A stretch of 64,000 bases of DNA from Bacteroidota bacterium (GTDB taxonomy: Bacteria > Bacteroidota > Bacteroidia > Sphingobacteriales > Sphingobacteriaceae): positions 124,001 to 188,000 of the forward strand of contig JAEYZM010000029.1 of assembly GCA_023427985.1 (NCBI GenBank), read 5' to 3'. The notes under the pieces are model-generated. The model did not search any database. It was not told where the DNA came from and saw only the letters and a list, made by a program, of their open reading frames with translations. Every line of letters starts with the position of its first letter. Position 1 is the first letter of the stretch. The position numbers and the translations under genes were made by a program. Shown piece after piece: positions 9,101 through 18,999 of the stretch.

Positions 9101-9697
9101 TTACTCGAGGCTTAAGATGATTTTTTCAATTTCTGCATCTTCTCCCAATGGATCGTAATGCGATTTAAGATTCGAGCCAAAAAGTCGGGCTAATGATTGC
9201 CAAAAAAATGCATTCAAATTTCCTTTTAAATCTTGTAAAACTTTATAACTCGTATTACCTGTTTGTCTATCGATTAACTTAATTAATATTCTACCTTGAG
9301 TAACCGTTAACTTTTTAAGCTCTGCCTCAAACTTTTCCATAATCTCCTTTTCAGTTTTTTCCACCAAAGCTTTCTGAACACGCTTATCATCGGTCATCGA
9401 AAGTTCTTTTTCCAACTGTTTAAATTTTACACCAGCAAGCTTTGCGTATGGCCAGACTTTAATTACATCTCTTCTTAGTTTGGTATATTTTATTTGTGCA
9501 CGTTTCGATTTAAAAATTCTCTCGGAATAAATATTTACCATGGGTAGATATGCAAAGGGTATGGTATCGCCATTGATCACAATGGCTTGAACAACTAATG
9601 TGTCGTTTTTACCAAAATTCACCTGTGCATAAACACTTTTTACTGAAAATAGTGTTATTAATACACTGAATATGAATGAAGTTTTGAACAATTTCAT
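9101..9697 (-). CDS. DUF4294 family exported protein
   Basis: The 198-residue protein has an N-terminal signal peptide (MKLFKTSFIFSVLITLFSVK, predicted cleavage after VYAQ). The mature part is helical and charged, with the block YTKLRRDVIKVWPYAKLAGV that I associate with DUF4294, a Bacteroidota family of unknown role. It also contains GRILIKLIDRQTGNTSYKVL and an SLARLFG segment near the end. It is presumably periplasmic. It reads in the same direction as bshB1, 60 bp upstream, with the octamer repeat in between, and is divergent from the rel/spoT gene. Confidence 0.82.
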   Translation of the reverse strand: MKLFKTSFIFSVLITLFSVKSVYAQVNFGKNDTLVVQAIVINGDTIPFAYLPMVNIYSERIFKSKRAQIKYTKLRRDVIKVWPYAKLAGVKFKQLEKELSMTDDKRVQKALVEKTEKEIMEKFEAELKKLTVTQGRILIKLIDRQTGNTSYKVLQDLKGNLNAFFWQSLARLFGSNLKSHYDPLGEDAEIEKIILSLE

Positions 9698-9773
9698 TTT
9701 TCTATATAACCAAATATCACGATTATTATTATTTTTCGAACATAAAAAGCACGATTTTTTTTAAATTTAGGAC

Positions 9774-11990
9774 ATGCAACAGCATATAGACATAGAAGCA
9801 GAAAAGAAGGAAATTCAAAAGCGATATAGGGCATTGCTTAAAGCGTGTAAGCCTACTATGCAGAAAGGTGACAAGCGTCAAATTCGCATTGCTTTTGAAA
9901 TGGCTGTAGATGCCCATAAAAACATGAGGCGTAAATCGGGTGAACCATATATTTACCACCCCATTGCTGTAGCTCAAATTGCAGCAGAAGAAATAGGTCT
10001 TGGAACTACATCGATCTGTTGCGCCCTATTACACGATGTGGTGGAAGATACGCAAGTTACATTAGAAGATATAGAAAGAGAGTTTGGTAAAAAAGTAGCA
10101 AATATTATTGATGGCTTGACAAAAATCTCTGGGGTCTTTGACCAAACGAGTTCAATACAAGCTGAGAATTTTAGGAAAATGCTACTCACCCTTGCAGATG
10201 ATGTTAGGGTAATTTTAATAAAATTAGCGGACCGACTTCACAACATGCGGACCTTGGACAGTATGCCTAGGGATAAGCAATTAAAAATCTCTTCGGAAAC
10301 CATTTACTTGTATGCACCGCTTGCACATCGACTTGGCCTATATGCGATTAAATCGGAGCTCGAAGATTTGTCGATGAAGTACACCGAATCGAGCACCTAC
10401 AAATTTATTGCGCAAAAACTAAACGAAACAAAAACAGAACGAACAAAATTTATTAATGAATTCATAAAACCTCTAAAAGAAGAACTAACAAAACAAGGGC
10501 TTCAGTCCGAATTATTTGGTCGGCCCAAGTCAATACATTCTATTTGGAAAAAAATGAAATCCAAAGGAATTCCTTTTGAAGAAGTCTACGATTTATTTGC
10601 AATTAGAGTCATATTGGACTCTAGCCCCGATCAAGAGAAAGCCGATTGTTGGAAAGCGTATTCTATTGTTACCGATCAATACATTCCAAATCCCGACCGA
10701 TTAAGAGATTGGATATCATCGCCAAAAGGTAATGGTTATGAATCTTTACACACCACGGTAATGGGACCTAATGGTAAATGGGTGGAAGTACAAATTCGTA
10801 CAAAACGAATGAATGAGATCGCGGAAAAAGGCTTTGCAGCACATTGGAAATACAAAGAACAGAGTAACGAAAGCGGATTGGATCAATGGATTCAGAAAGT
10901 ACGTGAGGTATTAACCAGTACAGAAGCGAATGCATTAGACTTCTTAGATGATTTTAAAATGAATTTATTCTCCGATGAAATTTTCATTTTCACCCCTAAA
11001 GGTGACTTAATGAAATTGCCATTCGGAGCCACAGCTCTCGATTTCGCTTTTGAAATACATACCGACCTTGGAAGTAAGTGTATAGGAGCTAAAGTAAATC
11101 ATAAATTAGTGCCCCTTTCACATAAATTACAAAATGGAGATCAGGTAGAAGTAATCACATCGGAAAAACAAAAACCTAAAGATGATTGGCTCAATTTTGT
11201 CATCACATCCAAAGCCAAAGCAAAAATCAAATCGGCATTAAAGGAATACAAAGTAAAGATTGCAGAAGAGGGTAAGGAAATCCTAGAGCGCAAACTCAAA
11301 AGTCTGAAAATCAACAACAATATTCAGACAATTAATAAACTTACCATGTACTTCGGTTTGCCTAGCACCATCGAACTACATTACAAAATTGCCAAGGGCG
11401 AAATTGATATGAAGGAACTTCGTGAGTATCAATTGGCAGAAAAGAAACCTACACAGAAGAATCCAGAAAAGATAGAGAAAGATTCGCTCGACAAATACAT
11501 CAAACAAATCAAGAGTAAGGACTCAGACATTTTAGTAATTGGGGAGGATTTACACAAAATCGACTATAAATTGGCACCCTGCTGTAATCCTATTCCGGGC
11601 GACGATGTTTTTGGGTTCATCACCATCAACGAAGGCATCAAAATACATAGAACGAATTGTCCGAATGCAATTAAGTTGATGTCGAACTTCGGCTACCGCA
11701 TTGTAAAAGCTAAATGGACAGGTCAAAAGGAAATTGTATTCTTGACAGGTATACGAATAACTGGGACCGATGATGTGGGGGTTGTGAATAACATCACTAA
11801 AGTGGTATCCAACGATTTTAAGGTAAATATGCGTTCCATCACGGTTGATTCAGAAGATGGGATATTCGAAGGAACGATGATGGTTTATGTTAATGATACA
11901 TCCCATTTAGATACCTTGCTAAAAAAACTGAAACAAGTAAATGGTGTTATTTCTGTAACCCGCTTTGATACTAACACTGCTAGTGTTTAA
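9774..11990 (+). CDS. rsh: Bifunctional (p)ppGpp synthetase/hydrolase, RelA/SpoT homologue
   Basis: The 738-residue protein has the full long-RSH architecture. The HD hydrolase domain has LLHDVVEDT (His87-Asp88, Glu91-Asp92) and RLHNMRTLDSM. The synthetase domain, about residues 235-345, has YDLFAIRVI and GYESLHTTVMG. A TGS domain lies near 405-465 (IFIFTPKGDLMKLPFGATALDFAF). A zinc-finger/helical region has CCNPIPGDD, and a C-terminal ACT domain spans about 660-735. An intact HD motif means the hydrolase should work. It makes and degrades the stringent-response alarmone. The start is 4 bp after a TAAATTTA stretch and no Shine-Dalgarno is obvious, as is common in this phylum. Confidence 0.95.
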   Translation: MQQHIDIEAEKKEIQKRYRALLKACKPTMQKGDKRQIRIAFEMAVDAHKNMRRKSGEPYIYHPIAVAQIAAEEIGLGTTSICCALLHDVVEDTQVTLEDIEREFGKKVANIIDGLTKISGVFDQTSSIQAENFRKMLLTLADDVRVILIKLADRLHNMRTLDSMPRDKQLKISSETIYLYAPLAHRLGLYAIKSELEDLSMKYTESSTYKFIAQKLNETKTERTKFINEFIKPLKEELTKQGLQSELFGRPKSIHSIWKKMKSKGIPFEEVYDLFAIRVILDSSPDQEKADCWKAYSIVTDQYIPNPDRLRDWISSPKGNGYESLHTTVMGPNGKWVEVQIRTKRMNEIAEKGFAAHWKYKEQSNESGLDQWIQKVREVLTSTEANALDFLDDFKMNLFSDEIFIFTPKGDLMKLPFGATALDFAFEIHTDLGSKCIGAKVNHKLVPLSHKLQNGDQVEVITSEKQKPKDDWLNFVITSKAKAKIKSALKEYKVKIAEEGKEILERKLKSLKINNNIQTINKLTMYFGLPSTIELHYKIAKGEIDMKELREYQLAEKKPTQKNPEKIEKDSLDKYIKQIKSKDSDILVIGEDLHKIDYKLAPCCNPIPGDDVFGFITINEGIKIHRTNCPNAIKLMSNFGYRIVKAKWTGQKEIVFLTGIRITGTDDVGVVNNITKVVSNDFKVNMRSITVDSEDGIFEGTMMVYVNDTSHLDTLLKKLKQVNGVISVTRFDTNTASV

Positions 11991-12059
11991 AACTAAATGC
12001 TGCAAGCATATGGTAATCATGAATAATTAATTAATTTTGAGGCTGTATAAGGGAACGAA

Positions 12060-12560
12060 ATGTCAACAAACGAAACCATTGAAAGTGTAAAAAAAATCTT
12101 TGAAGCTTATCTAGAAAGCAGAAGTTTGAGGAAAACCCCTGAACGATTTGCCATTCTCGAAGAAATTTATTCAAGGAACGATCATTTCGATGTAGAATCG
12201 CTCTACATTCATATGAAAAACAGAAAATACAGGGTAAGTAGAGCTACTGTTTATAATACCTTAGAGCTGTTACTTTCGTGTGACTTGGTTACAAAACACC
12301 AGTTTGGTAAAAATATGGCTCAGTTTGAAAAGTCTTTTGGCTACAAACAACACGACCATATTATTTGCGTGGATTGTGGGAAAGTGGTTGAATTTTGTGA
12401 TCCTAGAATCCAGCAAATTCAAAGCATGATGGGCGATTTATTGAAATTTAATATAACGCATCATTCCCTAAACCTTTATGGCTCATGTTCTAGGCTTAAA
12501 GATGATGGTAAATGTGAATCTTATAACAATCAAAATACAGTTAAACAACAAAAAGACTAG
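12060..12560 (+). CDS. Fur-family transcriptional regulator
   Basis: The 166-residue protein has a winged-helix domain (about residues 20-85; SRATVYNTLELLLSCDLV is the recognition region) and a dimerisation domain with HDHIICVDCG (His98, His100, Cys103, Cys106) and NITHHSLNLYGSC. The second structural CxxC usual in Fur is not present: Cys143 is followed by the next Cys only at 152. A TAATTTTG box at 12032-12039 and an AAGGGAA ribosome-binding site precede the start. It regulates metal or peroxide genes by family; which metal is not decidable. purA follows 9 bp later, an arrangement that looks like an operon. Confidence 0.9.
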   Translation: MSTNETIESVKKIFEAYLESRSLRKTPERFAILEEIYSRNDHFDVESLYIHMKNRKYRVSRATVYNTLELLLSCDLVTKHQFGKNMAQFEKSFGYKQHDHIICVDCGKVVEFCDPRIQQIQSMMGDLLKFNITHHSLNLYGSCSRLKDDGKCESYNNQNTVKQQKD

Positions 12561-12569
12561 AATTATATT

Positions 12570-13844
12570 ATGCGAGTGGATGTTTTATTAGGCTTACAAT
12601 GGGGAGATGAAGGGAAAGGAAAAATCGTTGATGTGTTATGTCCACAGTACGATTTAATTGCGCGTTTTCAAGGAGGGCCTAATGCGGGTCATACATTAGA
12701 ATTTGACGGAAAAAAATATGTATTAAATACAATTCCATCTGGAGTTTTCAATCCTAAAACCCTTAATCTTATTGGTAATGGAGTGGTAATTGACCCAGTA
12801 ATCTTCAAGAAGGAAATCGATAAACTTAGAGAAAACGGATACGATCCAATCGCAAATGGAAAACTAGTTATCGCAAAAAAAGCACATCTAATTCTTCCTA
12901 CACATAGACTTTTAGATGCTGCATCGGAATTACGAATGGGTAATTCTAAAATTGGATCTACTTTAAAAGGAATTGGTCCAACCTATCAAGATAAAATTGG
13001 TAGAAGTGGATTACGCGTAGGTGATACACTTATGCCAGACTTTAAGGAAAAGTACCAGAAGTTATTGGCAAAGCATTTGGAAATTCTTTCACACTACGAC
13101 ATCGACACAAATATTTCAGAATACGAAACCCAATGGTTTGAAGGTATTGAATTACTTAAGTCGATGGTGCAAGTAGATTCCGAACATCTTGTAAATAACT
13201 ACCTGAAAGAAGGTAAAAAAGTTTTAGCAGAAGGAGCTCAAGGTACTCTTCTAGATATCGACTTCGGTTCGTATCCTTATGTTACTTCATCGAATACTAC
13301 AACAGCAGGTGCTTGTACTGGATTAGGCGTTGCACCTTCCAAAATAGGTGGTGTAATCGGAATTTTCAAAGCATATTGCACTCGAGTTGGCGGTGGCCCC
13401 TTCCCTACTGAATTGGATAACGATATAGGTGAAGAATTAAGAAGAATAGGTCATGAATTTGGTGCAACCACTGGAAGACCAAGAAGATGTGGATGGATCG
13501 ATTTACCTGCATTAAAATATGCAATTTTGTTAAACGGAGTTACCGAATTGGTGATGACCAAGGCCGATGTGTTGAGTGGTTTTGAGAAGATCAAAGTTTG
13601 TACCCATTATAAGTGGAATGGTGAAGTAATCGACTATATGCCATTTGATATTTTAAGCATACAGCCTGAACCAATATGGCATGAATTAGATGGATGGAAA
13701 GAAGATTTAACAAGCATTACCGATAAAAATCAGTTACCTGTGAAGCTTATGGAGTACATCCAATATCTTGAAAAAGAATTAAATGTCCCTATTAAATATT
13801 TATCGGTCGGTCCAGATCGAGTACAAACATTAATTATGAAATAA
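12570..13844 (+). CDS. purA: Adenylosuccinate synthetase
   Basis: The 424 residues match the family length. GTP-binding GLQWGDEGKGKIVD lies at the N-terminus, followed by GGPNAGHT, then GSTLKGIGPTYQDKIGRSG, the IMP-loop region EGAQGTLLDIDFGSYPYVTSSNT, and TGRPRRCGWIDLPALKYA. PurA joins IMP and aspartate using GTP, the first committed step to AMP. It lies 9 bp after the Fur-family gene and 4 bp before pabB, so the three are probably on one transcript. Confidence 0.97.
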   Translation: MRVDVLLGLQWGDEGKGKIVDVLCPQYDLIARFQGGPNAGHTLEFDGKKYVLNTIPSGVFNPKTLNLIGNGVVIDPVIFKKEIDKLRENGYDPIANGKLVIAKKAHLILPTHRLLDAASELRMGNSKIGSTLKGIGPTYQDKIGRSGLRVGDTLMPDFKEKYQKLLAKHLEILSHYDIDTNISEYETQWFEGIELLKSMVQVDSEHLVNNYLKEGKKVLAEGAQGTLLDIDFGSYPYVTSSNTTTAGACTGLGVAPSKIGGVIGIFKAYCTRVGGGPFPTELDNDIGEELRRIGHEFGATTGRPRRCGWIDLPALKYAILLNGVTELVMTKADVLSGFEKIKVCTHYKWNGEVIDYMPFDILSIQPEPIWHELDGWKEDLTSITDKNQLPVKLMEYIQYLEKELNVPIKYLSVGPDRVQTLIMK

Positions 13845-13848
13845 ATTT

Positions 13849-15102
13849 ATGTTCAAAATTACTGTCACCGAAGAGCTGAAAGAAAAACTCATTCGCTGGG
13901 CCGATAGTAATTTTGAACAAATTTGTGTTTTAGACTCGAACAATTATAAGGATCCACTCTCGGAGATTCAATGGGAATTATCTTTCTCAGCAATTCGTAA
14001 AATTGAACTTCAGTCGACCGACAATGCTTTTGATTTACTTAAAGAATTCTATAATTCTAGTAATAAAAAATTATACGGCTTTTTCTCATACGATCTAAAA
14101 AATGACGTAGAGAAACTTGTTTCCAATCATAACCCTGAAATCGATTTCCCGGAATTATTTTTTTATGAAGCGGAACACGTTATTTCTCAAATCGACGATC
14201 AATTAATATCTGAAACCTTTGATTTTTCAATACTTCCAGAACACATCGATATTTCATCAACATCATCATCGAATCAGCAATCTTTAGAAATCAAGCAACA
14301 CTGTACAAAGTCCGAATACATCGAAACAATAAAAAAACTAAAAGAGCATATTTACAATGGTGACATTTATGAAATCAATTATTGTATTCCTTTTAGTGTA
14401 TATAACTTTAACAAAGACCTTATTAGCACTTATTTCAAACTGAATCAGTTATCTCCTAACCCTTTTACTTGTTTGTTAAAAAACAACTCGCAATATATTG
14501 TTTCCGCTAGCCCAGAGCGATTCCTAAGATTAAAAGCAAACAAGTTGTATTCTCAACCTATTAAAGGCACTAAAAAGCGTAGTTCTAATATAGAAAAGGA
14601 CAGAGAAGAGCTTCTTAATGATGAAAAGGAACGAGCAGAAAATGTAATGATTGTAGACCTTGTTCGAAATGATTTGAAGAAAGTTGCAATTAAAGGTAGT
14701 ATTCAAGTTGATGAATTATTTGGTATATACACATTTCCTCAACTGCATCAAATGATTAGCACTATATCGGCACAAGCCAATCCTAACTTGCATGTTGTAG
14801 ATTATATCAAATCATGCTTCCCAATGGGTTCAATGACTGGAGCTCCCAAATTAAGAGCGATGCAATTAATTGAACAATATGAAGTATTCAGGAGATCGGC
14901 ATTTTCGGGTGCTCTAGGTTACTTCGATTTGAATCATGGTAATTTCGACTTCAACGTATTAATTCGAAGCCTATTTATAGACAAAAAAACTCAATCACTT
15001 ACATTTAGTGTAGGAAGCGCAATCACCTACGATTCCATTGCTGAAAAGGAATATGATGAATGCTTGTTAAAATCCTCAGCAATACAAAAGATTTTAAATT
15101 GA
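13849..15102 (+). CDS. pabB: Aminodeoxychorismate synthase component I (chorismate-binding enzyme)
   Basis: The 417-residue chorismate-binding protein has ASPERFLRL, then PIKGTKKRS, then ENVMIVDLVRNDL, GSMTGAPKLRAM and a closing YDSIAEKEYDECLLK. The Lys in PIKGT, where anthranilate synthases have PIAGT, points to PabB, which makes 4-amino-4-deoxychorismate for folate. The N-terminal third is divergent. No glutaminase partner (PabA) is adjacent. It starts 4 bp after purA. TrpE or isochorismate synthase is less likely because of the Lys. Confidence 0.87.
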   Translation: MFKITVTEELKEKLIRWADSNFEQICVLDSNNYKDPLSEIQWELSFSAIRKIELQSTDNAFDLLKEFYNSSNKKLYGFFSYDLKNDVEKLVSNHNPEIDFPELFFYEAEHVISQIDDQLISETFDFSILPEHIDISSTSSSNQQSLEIKQHCTKSEYIETIKKLKEHIYNGDIYEINYCIPFSVYNFNKDLISTYFKLNQLSPNPFTCLLKNNSQYIVSASPERFLRLKANKLYSQPIKGTKKRSSNIEKDREELLNDEKERAENVMIVDLVRNDLKKVAIKGSIQVDELFGIYTFPQLHQMISTISAQANPNLHVVDYIKSCFPMGSMTGAPKLRAMQLIEQYEVFRRSAFSGALGYFDLNHGNFDFNVLIRSLFIDKKTQSLTFSVGSAITYDSIAEKEYDECLLKSSAIQKILN

Positions 15103-15214
15103 GTTAACATATAAACTACAATTTTCTGACAAACTAATTGATACCAAATAGGTTCTAGTTGTAAATACCTGACCTATGAAATGGATGGTAGAATCAAATA
15201 TATTTTTAAATAAA

Positions 15215-15239
15215 AAAGGCCGATAAATTATCGGCCTTT
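15215..15239. terminator. Bidirectional intrinsic terminator between pabB and the T9SS protease
   Basis: A perfect 12-bp inverted repeat, AAAGGCCGATAA and its complement around a single central A, lies between convergent genes ending at 15102 and 15251. A/T runs on both sides would let it act in both directions. The stem itself contains GCCGAT/ATCGGC, the core of the over-represented motif in this window. Confidence 0.85.
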
Positions 15240-15250
15240 CTATACAATTT

Positions 15251-17344
15251 TTATTTAATAATTACTTTTTCGGTCTTCTTTATTCCGTTTACATTTAGTT
15301 GAATAAAATACATTCCAGATTTTAATTCATTATTAGTATTAAGATCGAAAGTCTGTTTACCCGAAGTAGATGCACCTGTATAAATATTCTTTACTTCTCT
15401 TCCTAAAACATCATACAAAGCAAGATTTATATTAGCATTTTGAACCAAGAAGAATGATATTGTAGTGTTCGATTCAAATGGATTTGGAGCAATGTTTAAA
15501 TTTAAATTGTTTAATATGAAATCTTCGATACCAGTAGCAACTGTAATTGCAATATTATCGATGTACATATTATTTCCAGGTCCACTATTCGTAGCTCTGA
15601 ACCTAACATAGGCATTATTTTCATTCGTATAATTATCCAATGCAATCTCTACTGTTTCCCATTGATCCAATGTGCTTGGGACAAATTGTGAAGTTGTGGT
15701 ATTAGCGCTAGCTAATGCAGATCCCGACTTATTAAATAAGTTTGAGAATGACACGCCACAATTTCTAGAAAATGAAACCAATAAATTATCGTTTGACAAG
15801 GACGTTCTCTGTGCATATGAATAATTGAAGGTTAACTTTGGAGAAGTTGTTCCAACAAAATTCAAAGTTGGTAGATAGAACTCGTTCGACTGTCCATCTG
15901 AAATACCAAAATATTTCATTGAAACAGAATTGCTAGAATTATACCCAGCGTTCGTTACTAATTCCCAATCTTTTGAATTATTACCTGAATTCACTAAGGT
16001 TGTATTGAACACATTTGCATCTTCCATATCAACAGAGTAAGGATAAGGCACAGTTGCTTCACTCTCGAAAACTCGCATATAATCCGATTTAATAATGCTA
16101 TCGACACCTCCTGCACTTGTGACCTTCAACTTAACATCATATCTTCCTGCATTTGGATATTGAATAATTGGATTTGCCGATGTAGAAGTACTTGGTACAC
16201 CGCCTTCAAAAGTCCATTCATATGAAGTAATATCGGCATTGTAGCTACCATCATTAAATACAGCAGATCCACCCGAACAAATTTCTCTTTTTCTATGAAA
16301 ATCAGCAACTGGAACACATGGTGTAGCTGAATATCCATCATTAGTTCCTGTAGCTATTAGGTTTGCAGATGAATATAAATTATTCCTTCCATTGGTCGAA
16401 GAATTCCATACTGCGTCCATTCTATTTTTCTGACCATTCGAAAACATATTTTGACATTCTCCATTGGTATAGTCCATGTAGTTTTCTGTCATTTCAATTA
16501 CGTTTCCAGAAACGCAGGTAGAAACTTTATTTTTAGGGCAACCTGAATTATCTAAGAAATGTGGAGGTGTATCTGCAACTTGATCATTTCCACATTGAGT
16601 ATCGCCCCAAATATGTCTTAAGTTTAAAGAGTGTCCAATTTCGTGGGTCAATGTTCTACCATAATTACTAAAAGTAGTTGTATTACCAGTAACGCTAGCT
16701 TTAAGCAATACACCATCGGTTAGGTTACTACCTCCTGGAAACTGAGACCTACCCAAAACTACTCCACCTGGTTGGTTGGTTGAAATGGTTTCAACAACCC
16801 AAACGTTAAAGTACTTGTTGTTTGGCCATCTGCTTAATGCTTTAATATTATCGTCTGCATTAAACGTTAAATCGGTTTTAACTCTTACGATACCATCTGT
16901 ACAATTTCCATTGGGGTCTATTTTTGCTAATCGGAATTCGATATCGCAATTCGCTGCAATTGACTTATAAATTGGATTTGTTTCATTAGTATCAGCATTC
17001 ATTCGTTGAAAATCCTTATTTAATATTTCAACTTGCTCCAGGATTCTTTCTTTAGAAATATTCTCAGGTCCACCATTGTGAAAAACGTGAAATACAATTG
17101 GTATTACACGACGAACTCTTTGAGACTTATTCGAAGAATTGTTAATGCTTTGTAAGTATTCAGCAGTTTGACGTTCTAATTCTGCACTGTTTTTTACAAA
17201 CTCTGGATCTAACATTTGAACTTCTCGCATGTATTTATCGGTCTCACAGCGAATAACTTTTACGTTATCCTGAGATTTAGCAATAAATGCCGAAGCGCCT
17301 ATTAACAAGGCTGTAAAGTAAATTTTTATATTCATTTTTTTCAT
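15251..17344 (-). CDS. Secreted M43 (pappalysin-like) zinc metalloprotease with PKD domain and type IX sorting domain
   Basis: The 697-residue protein opens with a signal peptide (about residues 1-24, ending AKSQ). The protease domain carries the zinc motif HEIGHSLNLRHIWGD near residue 237, with Asn where many metzincins have Gly, a variant common in Bacteroidota M43 proteins. A PKD domain follows (ITSYEWTFEGGVPSTS...YPNAGRYDVKLKV), then a concanavalin-like beta region (EDANVFNTTLVNSGNNSKDW). The last 80 residues are a type A T9SS C-terminal domain (NIAPNPFESNTTI ... SGMYFIQLNVNG ... EKVIIK). It should be exported through the outer membrane. A second Met at residue 4 is an alternative start. 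Confidence 0.92.
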   Translation of the reverse strand: MKKMNIKIYFTALLIGASAFIAKSQDNVKVIRCETDKYMREVQMLDPEFVKNSAELERQTAEYLQSINNSSNKSQRVRRVIPIVFHVFHNGGPENISKERILEQVEILNKDFQRMNADTNETNPIYKSIAANCDIEFRLAKIDPNGNCTDGIVRVKTDLTFNADDNIKALSRWPNNKYFNVWVVETISTNQPGGVVLGRSQFPGGSNLTDGVLLKASVTGNTTTFSNYGRTLTHEIGHSLNLRHIWGDTQCGNDQVADTPPHFLDNSGCPKNKVSTCVSGNVIEMTENYMDYTNGECQNMFSNGQKNRMDAVWNSSTNGRNNLYSSANLIATGTNDGYSATPCVPVADFHRKREICSGGSAVFNDGSYNADITSYEWTFEGGVPSTSTSANPIIQYPNAGRYDVKLKVTSAGGVDSIIKSDYMRVFESEATVPYPYSVDMEDANVFNTTLVNSGNNSKDWELVTNAGYNSSNSVSMKYFGISDGQSNEFYLPTLNFVGTTSPKLTFNYSYAQRTSLSNDNLLVSFSRNCGVSFSNLFNKSGSALASANTTTSQFVPSTLDQWETVEIALDNYTNENNAYVRFRATNSGPGNNMYIDNIAITVATGIEDFILNNLNLNIAPNPFESNTTISFFLVQNANINLALYDVLGREVKNIYTGASTSGKQTFDLNTNNELKSGMYFIQLNVNGIKKTEKVIIK

Positions 17345-17379
17345 AATTCTATGTCCTTACATGCAAAAACTCTACCAAA

Positions 17380-18018
17380 CTAGCTGGAGCGTTTAAAAAT
17401 ATTTGCTTTTGATTCCTTGCCCTTTAAGAGCCTTTCTATATTTTTCTGATGTGTAAACATCACGAGGATGCATACAGATATGGCAAATAACAACTGGGTT
17501 TTTGTTGTTGTTTCGTTAAAAAAGAGAATAATTATCACAGGGAACATAAAGCTTGCTAGCATGGAACTTAAGGATACATATCGTGTAATAAGCAATGATA
17601 CTACAAAGACCAAACATGCATACATAGATGCTTGAGGATGTACGGCTATAATCATTCCAAAAAGAGTCGCAATACCTTTTCCTCCCCTAAAACCGGCGAA
17701 TATTGGGAAGATATGACCAACAACGGCTGTAATTCCAAGTACTAATTGAAAATTTGCAAACTGAACAGTCCCTGGCGTATAATTCCCCACAAAATAAACA
17801 AGATTCGTGGCTGTAAATCCCTTTAATACATCAATAATTAGTACAGGTATTCCTGCTTTCTTTCCTAAAATTCGAAATGTATTGGTGGCACCGGCATTTC
17901 CACTTCCATATTCGCGTACATCAATCCCATATACTGCCTTTCCTAACCAAATTGCAGTAGGAATGGATCCGTATAGATAAGAGATTAATAGAGCGATAGA
18001 TGTACTAAAGGATAACAT
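17380..18018 (-). CDS. plsY: Glycerol-3-phosphate acyltransferase PlsY
   Basis: The 212-residue integral membrane protein has five to six hydrophobic segments and the three PlsY motifs: SYLYGSIPTAIWLGK at the N-terminus, REYGSGNAGATNTFR, and GFRGGKGIATLFG. PlsY transfers the acyl group from acyl phosphate to glycerol-3-phosphate at the inner membrane, the first step of phospholipid synthesis. The C-terminus is a short basic tail. It is followed on the same strand by the M43 protease after 35 bp and preceded by nadC. Confidence 0.95.
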   Translation of the reverse strand: MLSFSTSIALLISYLYGSIPTAIWLGKAVYGIDVREYGSGNAGATNTFRILGKKAGIPVLIIDVLKGFTATNLVYFVGNYTPGTVQFANFQLVLGITAVVGHIFPIFAGFRGGKGIATLFGMIIAVHPQASMYACLVFVVSLLITRYVSLSSMLASFMFPVIIILFFNETTTKTQLLFAISVCILVMFTHQKNIERLLKGKESKANIFKRSS

Positions 18019-18069
18019 TGGCTGATTCCAAAATTAACATTTTAAAGATATAATACTAGAATTTGTTAA

Positions 18070-18918
18070 TCAAAAGGCTTTTAAACTAAGATCCAATGAC
18101 TTAACAGAGTGGGTCAATGCACCCATCGATATACAATCAACCCCACATAACGCATATTCTCTAACGTTTTCAATCGTAATCCCTCCCGATGCTTCAACTT
18201 CTATTGTTCCATTTACCATTGAAACTGCTGTTTTAATGTCCTCAAAACTATAATTGTCTAACATCACTCTAAAGAACCCGCCTTCCTCTAATGCCTCCTT
18301 CAATTCAGATAAATTCCTAGTTTCAATTTCTATTGGAATATTTTTTTGAATCTTTTTCAAATAGTTCTTTGCGTTAACCAAGGCATTTTTTATCCCACCT
18401 GCATAATCAACATGATTGTCTTTTATAAGAATCATATCGTAGAGGCCAAATCGATGATTAAATCCACCTCCAATTAGAACTGCTTCTTTTTCGAGAAATC
18501 TCAAACCTGGTGTGGTTTTGCGGGTATCTAATATCTTACATTTCGTATCGGCTACTAATTGTACGATCTTATTTGTTATGCTAGCAATTCCCGACATTCT
18601 TTGCATAACATTTAATACTAAACGCTCTGCAATTAAAATTGAATGTACACTGCCATACACCTTTAGGACGATATCGCCTACTACTACTTTTTCAGAATCT
18701 TTCTTGAATAATTCTACTTTTAACTGAGGATCAACTTTTTTAAAGATTTCTAGAGCTACATCTACACCAGCTAAAATCCCATTCTCTTTTACCAACAGTT
18801 GAGCTTTACTTTCAATGCCTAAGGGTATTGTTGATAATGAAGTGTGATCACCTTCACCCACATCTTCTATTAAAGCTCTTTCTACAAAGGCTTCTAGTTC
18901 CAATCTTGAATGTATCAT
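18070..18918 (-). CDS. nadC: Nicotinate-nucleotide pyrophosphorylase (carboxylating)
   Basis: The 282 residues fit NadC. Visible blocks are EDVGEGDHTSLSTIP, RLVLNVMQRMSGIASIT, the phosphoribosyl-binding DTRKTTPGLRFLEKEAV with GGGFNHRFGLYD and ILIKDNHV, and ASGGITIENVREYA near the end. NadC converts quinolinate and PRPP to nicotinate mononucleotide, CO2 and PPi in de novo NAD synthesis. nadA and nadB are not in the window. It lies between a DUF4783 gene and plsY on the same strand, with 51 bp before plsY. Confidence 0.96.
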   Translation of the reverse strand: MIHSRLELEAFVERALIEDVGEGDHTSLSTIPLGIESKAQLLVKENGILAGVDVALEIFKKVDPQLKVELFKKDSEKVVVGDIVLKVYGSVHSILIAERLVLNVMQRMSGIASITNKIVQLVADTKCKILDTRKTTPGLRFLEKEAVLIGGGFNHRFGLYDMILIKDNHVDYAGGIKNALVNAKNYLKKIQKNIPIEIETRNLSELKEALEEGGFFRVMLDNYSFEDIKTAVSMVNGTIEVEASGGITIENVREYALCGVDCISMGALTHSVKSLDLSLKAF

Positions 18919-18999
18919 ATCTAAAAAACAAATATAGAAAAATGCTAATGATTATTAGACATTACAAGTGTTTTAAAGAAATTATAGAATGATTATTTA

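Noticed and set aside
15251..17344. Loss of function from Asn in the M43 zinc motif
   Set aside because: HExxHxxNxxH occurs in many Bacteroidota M43 proteins and the three His ligands and Glu are intact.
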